In this document: positions 29,815 to 39,494 of the stretch, one piece after another
How the letters are laid out: every line of letters starts with the position of its first letter
How positions within the stretch are numbered: position 1 is the first letter of the stretch
Assembly (NCBI GenBank): GCA_021805205.1
Contig: JAJZFV010000002.1
Span: 186,001 to 250,000, forward strand
Reading direction: 5' to 3'
DNA from: Actinomycetes bacterium
Lineage (GTDB): Bacteria; Actinomycetota; Acidimicrobiia; Acidimicrobiales; Acidimicrobiaceae
DNA length: 64,000 nucleotides
Position numbers and translations under genes: made by a program
The notes under the pieces: generated by a model
What the model was told of the DNA's origin: nothing
The model's database searches: none
Seen by the model: only the letters and a program-made list of their open reading frames with translations

Positions 29815-31374
29815 TTACAGAGGGACGTTCCCGTGCTTCCTACGAGGTAGCTCTTCACGCTTGGTTGCTAAAACGGCTAGTGACTTGATCAAGACTTTTC
29901 GCGTCTCCGCAGGATCGATTACGTCGTCGACAAATCCACGCTCAGCGGCGACATATGGGTTGGCGTATCGTTCGATATACTCCTCCACCAACTCCTTTCG
30001 GCGACCGGCGGGATCGTCGGAGTCCGCCAACTCTCGCTTGTGTACCACTTCAACTGCACCTTGGGGTCCCATAACCGCTAACTCGGCTGATGGCCAAGCA
30101 AATGCAAAGTCTGCGCCGACGCTCTTAGAGTTCATAACCACATAGGCACCGCCGTAGGCCTTGCGAGTTATTACCTGGATCCTTGGAACCGTAGCCTCAC
30201 AGTATGCATAGAGAAGCTTGGCACCGTGACGAATGATTCCACCGTACTCTTGGTCGACGCCAGGCATAAAGCCCGGAACGTCTACAAAGGTAACGATTGG
30301 GATATTGAAAGAGTCACAGGTTCGAACGAAGCGAGCTGCCTTCTCCGAGGAGTCGATGTCGAGGACGCCCGCCAAAACTGCTGGTTGATTTCCAACGATG
30401 CCAACAACATTTCCATTGAGGCGACCAAAGCCACAGGTGATGTTCTGGGCCCAGTAGGGGAAGTACTCGAAGTAGTCGCCATCGTCCAATACGGTCGAGA
30501 TTACCTTCTTCATGTCGTATGGCTGATTCGGACTGGTTGGGAGCATGTCGGCCAATTCCGATGTGAGTCGCTCTGGGTCATCGGTTGGTTCTACCGCCGG
30601 CGGCATCTCAAGGTTGTTCGATGGAAGCAACGACAGAAGGTACTTAACTTCATCTAGGCACGCCTTTTCGTCGTCGAACACGAAGGTTGCAACACCGCTT
30701 TTAGTGGCGTGGCTCATCGCTCCACCTAGCTCTTCTAGGGTTACCTCTTCACCGGTGACCGTCTTTACGACGTCTGGACCGGTGATAAACATGTGAGAGC
30801 TCTCTTTGACCATGAAGATAAAGTCAGTCATAGCCGGTGAGTAGACCGCGCCGCCGGCGCATGGCCCCAAGATCACCGAGATCTGCGGTATGACTCCCGA
30901 GGATGCTACGTTACGGTAGAAGATTCCCCCGTAGGAGTGGAGGGCTACTACACCCTCTTGAATCCTAGCCCCGGCACCATCATTTAGACCGATCATAGGA
31001 ACGCCGACCGAGTTGGCAAGGTCCATAACTTTATGAATCTTCTCGGCAAAGACTTCGCCAAGTGCCCCACCAAAGACCGTAAAGTCCTGAGAAAAGATGC
31101 ACACCCTGCGCCCATTGACCGTTCCAAAACCAGTTACTACACCATCGGTATAAGGGCGATTCTCCTCCAAACCCATTCCATGGGCACGGTGGCGAGCAAG
31201 CATGTCGAGCTCCTGAAAGGAGTTTTCATCCAGAAGGTACTCGATGCGCTCACGAGCGGTCATCTTGCCCTTCTGGTGCTGCCGTTCAACGGCTCGTGGC
31301 GAGCCTGCGTTGAGGGCTTGCGTTCTTCGCAGCCCCAACTCTTCAATCTTTTCTGCCATGGATCCTTGAGACAT
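29815..31374 (-). CDS. Acyl-CoA (propionyl-CoA-type) carboxylase beta subunit / carboxyltransferase
   Basis: GKMTARERIEYLLDENSFQELDM, FSQDFTVFGGALGEVFAEKI, GAGARIQEGV, TCDSFNIPIVTFVDVPGFMPGVDQEYGGIIRHGAKLLYAY, RKHGNVPL C-terminus. Confidence 0.95.
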   Translation of the reverse strand: MSQGSMAEKIEELGLRRTQALNAGSPRAVERQHQKGKMTARERIEYLLDENSFQELDMLARHRAHGMGLEENRPYTDGVVTGFGTVNGRRVCIFSQDFTVFGGALGEVFAEKIHKVMDLANSVGVPMIGLNDGAGARIQEGVVALHSYGGIFYRNVASSGVIPQISVILGPCAGGAVYSPAMTDFIFMVKESSHMFITGPDVVKTVTGEEVTLEELGGAMSHATKSGVATFVFDDEKACLDEVKYLLSLLPSNNLEMPPAVEPTDDPERLTSELADMLPTSPNQPYDMKKVISTVLDDGDYFEYFPYWAQNITCGFGRLNGNVVGIVGNQPAVLAGVLDIDSSEKAARFVRTCDSFNIPIVTFVDVPGFMPGVDQEYGGIIRHGAKLLYAYCEATVPRIQVITRKAYGGAYVVMNSKSVGADFAFAWPSAELAVMGPQGAVEVVHKRELADSDDPAGRRKELVEEYIERYANPYVAAERGFVDDVIDPAETRKVLIKSLAVLATKREELPRRKHGNVPL

Positions 31375-31421
31375 ATAAGATAAGGATAATCGCTACATCT
31401 ATCAGAAATCACTAAAACAAC

Positions 31422-32111
31422 ATGGCGTTCGAAACAGAGGTAGGCATTACAGAGGAAAACTTCTTGTCCCTGAGCCTCGATGACATCAAATCAATGGGGC
31501 TTGAGCGCTCCGGCGACCTAATCTTGCTATCTGGTCGACCAACCAAGGCGATGTTCTACCACGGCTACCGCATTGGAATATTTGCGATGCCCATCGAGGA
31601 TGACTTTCTACCTGAGGGCTCCTACGGCTGGTTTATGCCCAAAGAGCGGGGGGTAATCCCAATCCCACCTCTTCCCGATTCGGCTCTCGCAATTCCCCCG
31701 AGATCACTTCGCCAATCAATGAAGCGCTACCGCTGCAAGGTGGATCGAGACTTTGAAGCTGTGATTAGCAACTGTCGTCGCACCCCAAGACCGGGGGGTT
31801 GGATCGACGACCACATCGAAGAGGTCTTTAGACAATTCCATAGCGACGGAGTCGCCCACTCGGTCGAGGTCTACGAGGGAAGACAACTAGTCGGAGGGCT
31901 CTACGGAGTAGAGGTAAATGGGGTATTCAGTGGTGAATCAATGTTTCACCTGAGTCGTGACGCCTCCAAGGTGGCACTGATCGAGTTGGTGCGATACTGC
32001 ACCGAGAACAACATCGTTTTAATTGAGACCCAATGGAATACACCGCACCTCAAAAGCTTGGGTGCGGTGACTCTTCCATGGATAACTTACTTGGATATAC
32101 TTCGAGGATAA
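31422..32111 (+). CDS. aat: Leucyl/phenylalanyl-tRNA--protein transferase
   Basis: GLIAxG-like start, YGWFMPKERGVIP, RCKVDRDFEAVISNC, GWIDDHIEEVFRQFHSDGVAHSVEVYEGRQLVGGLYGVEVNGVFSGESMFH. Confidence 0.93.
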   Translation: MAFETEVGITEENFLSLSLDDIKSMGLERSGDLILLSGRPTKAMFYHGYRIGIFAMPIEDDFLPEGSYGWFMPKERGVIPIPPLPDSALAIPPRSLRQSMKRYRCKVDRDFEAVISNCRRTPRPGGWIDDHIEEVFRQFHSDGVAHSVEVYEGRQLVGGLYGVEVNGVFSGESMFHLSRDASKVALIELVRYCTENNIVLIETQWNTPHLKSLGAVTLPWITYLDILRG

Positions 32112-32124
32112 AGGGTGAGCCCTG

Positions 32125-32712
32125 CTACTTGGTAGAGCGCTCTACGAACTTCCATGCCGATGGAAGCGCTACAGCGGCAAGTGCGATCTTTACCGCATCT
32201 CCAACCAAGAATGGAACCACTCCGAGGGCTATCGCCTTAGCTGGGGTAAGCCCCAATGAGATAGCCAAAAATCCTGCCCCAAAGATGTAGATGACGATGT
32301 TGCCGACGATCATCTCGCTGGTAGCACCTATGACTTTGCGATCGAAGCCGCGGGCGGCCATGACTCCGATCACCGCAGCAGAAACTATAAAACCGATGAT
32401 GTAACCGAAGGTTGGCTGACTAAAGATTGCAACTCCACCAGTTCCACCAGCAAACCAAGGTACTCCTGCAGCCCCGACCAGCAGGAAGATCGAGGTACCG
32501 ATGATCGACCTAATCGAGCCAAGGGTACTTGCCCCTAGCAGAACCACAAAGGTCTGAGCAGTCACGGGAACCGGTGTAAATGGCAGGTGAAAAGAGAACT
32601 GCCCCGAGACTCCGATCAATATTGCATACGACACAACGAGAGCAGCGTCGGCCAAGACTGATGTACCCACATAATCCGATAAAACTCGGATTGGCTTTGC
32701 GACGGTGTTCAT
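32125..32712 (-). CDS. bioY: Biotin transporter BioY
   Basis: GQFSFHLPFTPVPVTAQTFVVLLGASTLG and multi-TM pattern; GxxPFLVGDAVKI. Confidence 0.93.
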   Translation of the reverse strand: MNTVAKPIRVLSDYVGTSVLADAALVVSYAILIGVSGQFSFHLPFTPVPVTAQTFVVLLGASTLGSIRSIIGTSIFLLVGAAGVPWFAGGTGGVAIFSQPTFGYIIGFIVSAAVIGVMAARGFDRKVIGATSEMIVGNIVIYIFGAGFLAISLGLTPAKAIALGVVPFLVGDAVKIALAAVALPSAWKFVERSTK

Positions 32713-32807
32713 GTTTATGACTCTCCCTCTAGCTACTTTGAAACTTCGCGTTAGACAACCTAGTTCGAAAGACGAAGAGCGAAGGCCACTTCACACAAGC
32801 TAGCTAG

Positions 32808-33662
32808 CTACGGATTTGCTAGAGGACCATTGGGATCGATGGCTCCCGCGAGATCGGTGAGCGGGACATTGACTGTAACTGCGCCTATCGAAGATGGAAC
32901 TGCTTGCCCTTGGGAAAAGCCGATCATTATCGAGTTGGGGGTGATATTGAACGCGGCAAAGTTAGAGGGGAGGGGCGATGTACCGCTTTGATTCACTGAA
33001 GAAGCCGCAACTCCTTGAGCAGTTAGCTGCTGGGTTAATTGGCTCCGAGCATCACGAGAGAGGATTGACAAGAAATTACTTCCTGTCTTGAATAGCCCAG
33101 GCAAAGAGAGCAGGGTTCCAGATGAGAGGTTGAAGTTTAAAGTCGAAATCGTAGTCGCTACAGCCGGCGAGGTCGGGGTTGATGTCTGAAGTACAAATTG
33201 AACCGAAAAGATCTTGCCATCGGCCAGGATGACTTTGTAGGAACCATTTAACATCGACGACGTCGAGCTCTGGAGGTTACTTGAACCAAGGCTGAGGTTT
33301 TGGGCAAATGATTGTGACCAACTATTTACTGCATTTGAGATTTGAGAGTTGATATTGGATTCATCTACTGAAGATAAGAGTCCGCTCACCACCGGGTAGT
33401 TGATATTTATGGAGTAGTTAGGGGATGCACTGCTCTTGGCGAAGACCGCTGTGGTTATCTTTGGAGTCACCTCAACCACGGTCGTGGTCGGAGCCGCGGT
33501 GGTTCCGGGGGCCGCAGTTACGGTTGGCGGAATCAGTGTCGTCGACGATATCGGTGCCACAGTTGTCGAGGTGGCGGTAGTTGCGGTAGCACCACAACTA
33601 GCCAAGGCGATTGGGGCTAGAACAGAAAGGATCCTCAATGACCTTCGATGCGCTACTTGCAA
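32808..33662 (-). CDS. Secreted RsiV/DUF3298-like protein
   Basis: Lipobox-like LAPIALASCGA, Thr-rich linker, then ININYPVVSGL...LNFNLSSGTLLSLPGLFKTGSNFLSILSRDARSQL...IMIGFSQGQAVPSSIGAVTVNVPLTDL. Confidence 0.65.
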   Translation of the reverse strand: MQVAHRRSLRILSVLAPIALASCGATATTATSTTVAPISSTTLIPPTVTAAPGTTAAPTTTVVEVTPKITTAVFAKSSASPNYSININYPVVSGLLSSVDESNINSQISNAVNSWSQSFAQNLSLGSSNLQSSTSSMLNGSYKVILADGKIFSVQFVLQTSTPTSPAVATTISTLNFNLSSGTLLSLPGLFKTGSNFLSILSRDARSQLTQQLTAQGVAASSVNQSGTSPLPSNFAAFNITPNSIMIGFSQGQAVPSSIGAVTVNVPLTDLAGAIDPNGPLANP

Positions 33663-33796
33663 CTACAAACTCCTCTTCATCGGCCGACACTAGATTGGAC
33701 TTCGACTTATTATCGGAATATCGAAACTTGATATCAACTTAATTTTCAAGCACTTCAAGACTACCTTTTCAAAGCTGAAAGCACCGTGTACCAAAG

Positions 33797-34711
33797 ATGG
33801 TCAAGACCAAGAATGCACTGGGGTATGTTCAGGCGACACTGGCCACCCTTCTTGTGGGAAGCGGGGTAACCACCGCGTCGCTTTTGAAAGACTCCTCGCC
33901 GCTTATGACTCAAGGTATGAGATATTTCATTGGTGCGCTGTTACTCATCCCTTTGGTGCTACGCGAGAAAAAGGTAGATTCCAAACTCACGACTACCGAC
34001 TACTTCCATCTCTTACTCGTGGCCGGCTTTGGAGTCGTTGCCTTCTCCACCTTGGGCATTATCGCACTTCGCCACATTGATCCTCCGGGTCTAGCCATCA
34101 TCATCGGCGCGGCACCGATCGCAATTGGAATCTTTGGACCGATCATTGACAAGAGGCGACCAACTATCAGACCGGTTCTAGGTGCGGCAATAGTCCTCCT
34201 TGGAACAGCAATCGTCGAAGGTAACTCCTCTGCCTCTCTCCTTGGAATCGCCTTGGCTTTAATTGTCATGGCCTGCGACGCCTCCTTTTCCATCTTTTCA
34301 GTGGGGGTAGTAAAGAAGATCGGACCTTATCGGCTGAGCTTCATAACCATTTCATTTGGAGCCATCTCTCTCCTTGGTTACGAGGCGATATCGGGACATC
34401 TCAACTTTGGCTCCCTGAGCCACAAAGAGTACCTCATCATTGTCTACCAAGGAGTCTTTTCGACCTTCGGTGCCTTCGTCCTCTGGTATCAAGGAATGTC
34501 ACGGATAAAGATCGAGTCGATCGGCCTCTTTCCTGGCTTGATTCCAGTTGGCGCCCTGATAACTACCTTCTTTGTCGGCCTCGCCCCAGCTAGAGGCCTT
34601 GTCGATATCATCGGAGTTGCAATCTCAGTAGCTGGCATTGCCTTTGGCCTTACCAAGGCAAAGAGGGGCAAGGCTCGCCCGAAGTTCTCCGATCAAGGCC
34701 TTGCCCCTTAA
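33797..34711 (+). CDS. EamA-family (DMT) transporter
   Basis: Ten-TM-like; MRYFIGALLLIPLVL, RPVLGAAIVLLGTAIVEG, YQGVFSTFGAFVLWYQGM, FPGLIPVGALITTFF. Confidence 0.9.
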   Translation: MVKTKNALGYVQATLATLLVGSGVTTASLLKDSSPLMTQGMRYFIGALLLIPLVLREKKVDSKLTTTDYFHLLLVAGFGVVAFSTLGIIALRHIDPPGLAIIIGAAPIAIGIFGPIIDKRRPTIRPVLGAAIVLLGTAIVEGNSSASLLGIALALIVMACDASFSIFSVGVVKKIGPYRLSFITISFGAISLLGYEAISGHLNFGSLSHKEYLIIVYQGVFSTFGAFVLWYQGMSRIKIESIGLFPGLIPVGALITTFFVGLAPARGLVDIIGVAISVAGIAFGLTKAKRGKARPKFSDQGLAP

Positions 34712-34721
34712 AGAAATCTAC

Positions 34722-35189
34722 CTACTTCAAGATGAAGGTAGCCTCCAACTCGACTGCTACTCCTCGAGGAAGAACAGCGACACCAACTGCTGCTCGGCTG
34801 TGGCGCCCATCTTCACCAAATGCCAAAACCATAAGGTCACTTGCAGCATTTATCACCTCTGGCTGATCGGTAAAGTCAGGACTCGATGCAACGAAGCCGC
34901 CTAGTCGCGCTACTCTCGCTACCTTATCCAAGTCTCCAATTGCTGCTTTTAGATTGGCAAGAATCCCCAAGGCCGCAAGCTCCGCCCCCTTGCGGGCCTC
35001 GTCGACCGTGATATCAACACCAAGGCGTCCCTTTGCTACCAACGCCCCATCTAACATTGGCAGTACTCCGGAGCAGTATGCCACCGAGCCAGCTACTACA
35101 ACCGGGACGTAACTTCCCTGAGGGGCGGGGGCCGCTGGAAGCACATAACCCGCTTGATTTAGTCTCTCTTCTACCTTCGAATTAGTCAT
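34722..35189 (-). CDS. RidA/YjgF-family protein
   Basis: YVPVVVAGSVAYCSGVLPM...AAGLGILANLKAAIGDLDKVARVARLGGFVASSPDF...AVGVAVLPRGVAVELEATFI. Confidence 0.92.
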   Translation of the reverse strand: MTNSKVEERLNQAGYVLPAAPAPQGSYVPVVVAGSVAYCSGVLPMLDGALVAKGRLGVDITVDEARKGAELAALGILANLKAAIGDLDKVARVARLGGFVASSPDFTDQPEVINAASDLMVLAFGEDGRHSRAAVGVAVLPRGVAVELEATFILK

Positions 35190-35321
35190 ATCTAAATACT
35201 AAGTCCGTAGGTGGTGCACCTGAGGTAGAGATTGCTTTGGGAAGGTTCGTAGATATGACCAAAAGCTCAGCCTTTTTAGTAATTTTTTTCTATCCCAATA
35301 TCCATGGAGTAAGATCGCACC

Positions 35322-36170
35322 ATGGACTTCGGCACAATCATCTTTCCAACTCAATATTCGATCTCACCAACTGAAATCGCACAAGAGGTTGAGGCCCGCG
35401 GCTTTCGCTCTCTCTACTTCCCGGAACATACCCATATCCCGGCGTCAAGAATCACACCATATCCTGGTGGTGGGGATCTACCACTGGAGTACTACTCGAC
35501 ATATGACCCCTTCATCGCCCTCTCCTTTGCCGCTGCGGTAACTACGAAGCTTATATTAGGAACGGGGATCACCTTGGTGGTGGAGCGGGATCCGATAGTA
35601 CTGGCAAAAGAGGTCGCCTCGATCGATCGCCTCTCCAACGGGCGCTTTGAATTTGGAGTCGGCGCAGGTTGGAACAGGGAGGAGTTGGAGAACCACGGCA
35701 CCGATCCCAAGACTCGATTTAGCTTACTGCGAGAGCGGATCGTCGCAATGAAAGAGATTTGGGCTAACAAAGAGGCCTCTTACTCTGGGAAGTTCGTCAA
35801 CTTCGATCGAATAATTAGCGAGCCAAAGCCGCTCACTAGCCCTCACCCACCGATATTGGTCGGCGGCAATGGCGAGTCCGCCTTCGAGAGATGCCTCGAC
35901 TACGGCGACGTTTGGATGCCGATAGTTAGGGCCAACGCAGAAGACTTCTCCGAGAGGTTGACACAATTCGACCAATTTTGCCGCGACCGAGGGGCAGAGC
36001 GACCTCCGGTCTACATCTTTGGCGCCCCAGTCGACGGTAAATCTCTGGCTCGATACGCCGAATTAGGTGTCAAGCGAGCCATCTTCTGGTTACCTAGTGA
36101 CTCTAGAGACAAGGCCCTCTCCAAACTAGATCACATACAAAAAACGATAAGCGAGTACAGCCTCGGATAA
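35322..36170 (+). CDS. LLM-class (probable F420-dependent) oxidoreductase
   Basis: ARGFRSLYFPEHTHIP, LGTGITLVVERDPIVLAKEVASIDRLSNGRFEFGVGAGWNREELENHG. Confidence 0.93.
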   Translation: MDFGTIIFPTQYSISPTEIAQEVEARGFRSLYFPEHTHIPASRITPYPGGGDLPLEYYSTYDPFIALSFAAAVTTKLILGTGITLVVERDPIVLAKEVASIDRLSNGRFEFGVGAGWNREELENHGTDPKTRFSLLRERIVAMKEIWANKEASYSGKFVNFDRIISEPKPLTSPHPPILVGGNGESAFERCLDYGDVWMPIVRANAEDFSERLTQFDQFCRDRGAERPPVYIFGAPVDGKSLARYAELGVKRAIFWLPSDSRDKALSKLDHIQKTISEYSLG

Positions 36171-36189
36171 GTGAAGCACCTGAGAAGCT

Positions 36190-37311
36190 CTAAAGCGAAT
36201 CAAAGAGGCGGTTGATGTACATCTTTCGTACATCTCTGTCATATCGCAACTCCGAAATCTCAGCCAATGAGGTTACCGATGAATTGCCTCCTTTGCCACC
36301 TACCAAAACCAATTGATCTCGTCGAAAGAAACTTTGGTCGAAGAAGACCGTATCTTTCATAACGAGAATTATCGACTTTAACGTATCCTTTTCTATATTT
36401 TCATCTATTTTTCCGAGAATAAAGCTCGTAATTCTAAAGTCAAGTAGGCAATCAAAGTTATCGATCACAACGACGCCACTGCGGTCACCTGCAATCTGAG
36501 ACCCCAGAATAAAAGAGAGGGCAACGAGGGTCGCCTCCGAGGTTGAAAGAGCTTTCAAGGAGAGGATGGCGCTATCTCCATCAGCATCGCCTTGATTGGA
36601 GTCACCCAAGCTATTTTCGCCATGGCGCGAACTCTTGATCAGGCTCTTTAGAAAGTCAATCGAATTTGGAGTAATTACCTCTAAAAAAGGAACAACAATC
36701 GAAAATAGCGATTTTCTTACGGTAATTTCTCGATTAGACAAGATATCTAATGGATCGAAGAAGATCGCTCCACATAGAGCCCTAACAATTGCCTCGATGT
36801 CCTCTCCCCTCGCCTTGTCGATGCGACTAAGGAGATTGCTCGCGGTGACCAGGGTTGGAACGACGATTGGAGCTGTTCCATCTGCCTCAACTAGAAATAA
36901 GACCTCGTCCTTAGTGGTCTTGGCGCTTACCAAAGCCTCTTTGACTACACTTCCCCCTTGGAGGGCCACGACATACTCATAAAGGCGATCATCGACTGCG
37001 ATCACGATCGACACCGAGACTAAAGCCATCTCGCTGCGGGGTTTTAATCCTTGAAGTGGCGCAAAGGTGGCCTCACGTACCGTCTCAAAGATCGCTGCCA
37101 GTGCCTTTACTAAAGTGGTCTTTCCTGAACCAGCTCCTCCAAAGATAGCCAACTGGGGAAGGAGCGACATTCTAAATCGAGGAACAATATATAGCTGTTG
37201 TCTGCCAGAGCGTTCCTTTGAGGCAACAAACGAGAGCGTCGCTCCATCTTCAAACGGAGCGACGCCACCTAAACGCAATGATACTATTCTGACATTTAGA
37301 GAATTTTTCAC
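36190..37311 (-). CDS. AAA15/RloA-like ATPase (ABC/SMC-type ATP-binding protein)
   Basis: LAIFGGAGSGKTTLVKALAAIFE Walker A; GVVVIDNFDCLLDFRITSFIL Walker B-like; C-terminal DQLVLVGGKGGNSSVTSLAEISELRYDRDVRKMYINRLFDSL resembles AAA15/RloA tails. Confidence 0.68.
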   Translation of the reverse strand: MKNSLNVRIVSLRLGGVAPFEDGATLSFVASKERSGRQQLYIVPRFRMSLLPQLAIFGGAGSGKTTLVKALAAIFETVREATFAPLQGLKPRSEMALVSVSIVIAVDDRLYEYVVALQGGSVVKEALVSAKTTKDEVLFLVEADGTAPIVVPTLVTASNLLSRIDKARGEDIEAIVRALCGAIFFDPLDILSNREITVRKSLFSIVVPFLEVITPNSIDFLKSLIKSSRHGENSLGDSNQGDADGDSAILSLKALSTSEATLVALSFILGSQIAGDRSGVVVIDNFDCLLDFRITSFILGKIDENIEKDTLKSIILVMKDTVFFDQSFFRRDQLVLVGGKGGNSSVTSLAEISELRYDRDVRKMYINRLFDSL

Positions 37312-37360
37312 TAAAAAATTACTCTAGCAGCCATTTTCCAATAATAATGAGAGAAAATCT

Positions 37361-37585
37361 TTACTTTCCAGCTTTGGCCTTACGGGCCTTCTTTGCCACC
37401 TCGACGAAGAAGGCCATGCTAAAGGTGGCTATTACCCCTACTACCAAGATTGGAGCCTGATAACGATTGCCCTTTCCTAGAAGAGCCACCACTGCCAAGA
37501 TCACGACAATCGCGAGGGTTATCTCAGGGGTATCACCGATCAAGAAGTCGTACCAGAATTTGAAGAATCCTTTGACGTACTTCAT
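37361..37585 (-). CDS. Small two-TM membrane protein, last gene of the iron-type ABC operon
   Basis: 74 aa; overlaps the start region of the operon neighbour (37582); ITLAIVVILAVVALLGKGNRYQAPILVVGVIATFSMAFFVEVAKKARKAKAGK. Confidence 0.75.
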   Translation of the reverse strand: MKYVKGFFKFWYDFLIGDTPEITLAIVVILAVVALLGKGNRYQAPILVVGVIATFSMAFFVEVAKKARKAKAGK

Positions 37586-38340
37586 CCAATTGCTCCTCTG
37601 TGTGACTTGGCGTAGTTGGCCCTAACTGAGGTAAAGCCCTTAACGATCAGCATCATGAACATGGCATAGACCAAGATCAAAAAGACAATTGCACCATCGG
37701 AGCCTGGCCACTTGATCCCTAGCCCCTCTCCAGCCCAGAATGTGCCAAAGCTGATCAACATAATTCCTACTGTCGTCTTCATTAGGTTCTCCGGGACCTT
37801 CGACAGCTGCTTAGCCACGACGGCTCCGATTATACCAACCACGACTACTGCAGCCAGAGCGGACACCGAGGCGATGAGGAGTTTGTGAGCCGAGAGACCA
37901 AGGGTCAATACCACTATTACTACCTCTAGGCCTTCGAGGAATACCCCCTTGAAGGCAACTACAAAAGCGGTTGAGTCACGAGAGTCACTTACGGTCGGAA
38001 TAGCCTTTAGCCTCGCAACCTCTTTCTCGAAGATCTCATCTTCGTTGTGGAGTGCCTTTAGACCGGCATAGCGCAACATCGCTTTACGCAACCACTGCAG
38101 ACCAAAGATCAAAAGTAGCGCTCCAATAATAAATCGCAGCGACGAAATAGGTACGTACTTGACTAACGACGGACCGATCCCGAGGATCAGTGCAGCTAAG
38201 GCAAGTACCGCAACTGCAGTTCCCTCGAATGCGGAGCGCCAACTCCGAGAAGAACCGGCAGCTAGTACTATCGTCAGGGCCTCTACCATCTCGACGGCCG
38301 AGGCCAGGAAGACTGCGATGATCAGTACGGTAGTGCTCAT
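37582..38340 (-). CDS. COG4280-type membrane protein, FTR1-like
   Basis: Two similar E-x-x-E helices: ASAVEMVEALTIVLAAG and KGVFLEGLEVVIVVLTLG; multi-TM; overlaps the ABC ATPase stop by 4 bp. Confidence 0.78.
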   Translation of the reverse strand: MSTTVLIIAVFLASAVEMVEALTIVLAAGSSRSWRSAFEGTAVAVLALAALILGIGPSLVKYVPISSLRFIIGALLLIFGLQWLRKAMLRYAGLKALHNEDEIFEKEVARLKAIPTVSDSRDSTAFVVAFKGVFLEGLEVVIVVLTLGLSAHKLLIASVSALAAVVVVGIIGAVVAKQLSKVPENLMKTTVGIMLISFGTFWAGEGLGIKWPGSDGAIVFLILVYAMFMMLIVKGFTSVRANYAKSHRGAIG

Positions 38341-39494
38341 CCATTCACCTCTTCACTAACTTCAGATGTAAATGCTAGGTGACTTACCGATGGTTCGTGG
38401 CCACCAGTTCCCTTTTCGCTCATGTAGGCCAAGGCACCGGCAGGATCAATAGTAACGATCACTGAGGTACCCCTTTCGTAGCGCCTATGGCTTGAGACGC
38501 CATGGAGGTGAAAGGTTCCATGCAGCAGAGCGTGATCGTAGCTCTTGCCACGATACGCAACGTCTACAACGGTGCCACCAATTGAACCGTCACCGTGGTC
38601 TTCAACCACCTTTATCGAGCCGGGACGAACCAGTACAGTCACCCTGTCACCGGCGTCTGCAGAGTCCATGGCGGTAGCTATGATCGCCCCGTTACTACCA
38701 TCGATCATCACCTCTACTAGATCTCCCCCGAGGCGGGAACGTACAATACCTGCGATCTCACCACTAACTCCTGTAAAACGAGCCACAAAAGGAGTAGCTG
38801 GACGAAGGTAGATATCCTCTGGGGAACCGATCTGGACCAGTTTTCCCTCGCAAAGGACACCGATGCGGTCTGCTAGGGCAAATGCCTCTCCCTGATCGTG
38901 AGTGATATAGACCGCAGTAGCACCAGATTCGCGCACTAGCGAGGCGATCTCTACTCGTAGCCGTTCACGCAGGTCTACGTCGAGGTTGGAGAGGGGCTCA
39001 TCGAATAGAACAAGTGCGCTATCGCCAACCAGGGCACGTGCTAGTGCCACACGCTGCTGCTCGCCACCGCTCAATTCAGATGGGTAGCGATTGGCCTTGG
39101 GAGAGAGGCCGACTTTGGTAAGCATCACTAGAGCCTTTGGGCTCCGATCCTTCTTCTGATCGGATCCCCGGCGAAGAGCAAAGGCCACATTTTCGAGGGC
39201 GGTCATATGAGGCCAAAGGGCGTAATCTTGAAAGACCATCGAGACCTTTCGCTCCTCCGGTGGTAGGGCAAAGTTGTCATGGCAGACCTTTGTCTCACCG
39301 ATAAAGATCTGTCCCTTTTCGATCTTCTCGATACCAGCAATGGTGCGCAAAATAGTGGTCTTTCCTGAACCGCTAGGGCCAAGAAGAACGAGCAACTCGC
39401 CCTTTACTACCTCAAAGCTGACGTCGTCAATGACGACTCGACGCTTGACATAGCTCTTTGTTACACCACTATAGGTAAGTGCGATCTGACTCAT
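38337..39494 (-). CDS. ABC transporter ATP-binding protein (Fe3+/AEP/spermidine class with TOBE domain)
   Basis: LLGPSGSGKTTILRTIAG, LSGGEQQRVALARALVGDSALVLFDEPLSNLD, C-terminal TOBE-like region. Confidence 0.94.
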   Translation of the reverse strand: MSQIALTYSGVTKSYVKRRVVIDDVSFEVVKGELLVLLGPSGSGKTTILRTIAGIEKIEKGQIFIGETKVCHDNFALPPEERKVSMVFQDYALWPHMTALENVAFALRRGSDQKKDRSPKALVMLTKVGLSPKANRYPSELSGGEQQRVALARALVGDSALVLFDEPLSNLDVDLRERLRVEIASLVRESGATAVYITHDQGEAFALADRIGVLCEGKLVQIGSPEDIYLRPATPFVARFTGVSGEIAGIVRSRLGGDLVEVMIDGSNGAIIATAMDSADAGDRVTVLVRPGSIKVVEDHGDGSIGGTVVDVAYRGKSYDHALLHGTFHLHGVSSHRRYERGTSVIVTIDPAGALAYMSEKGTGGHEPSVSHLAFTSEVSEEVNG

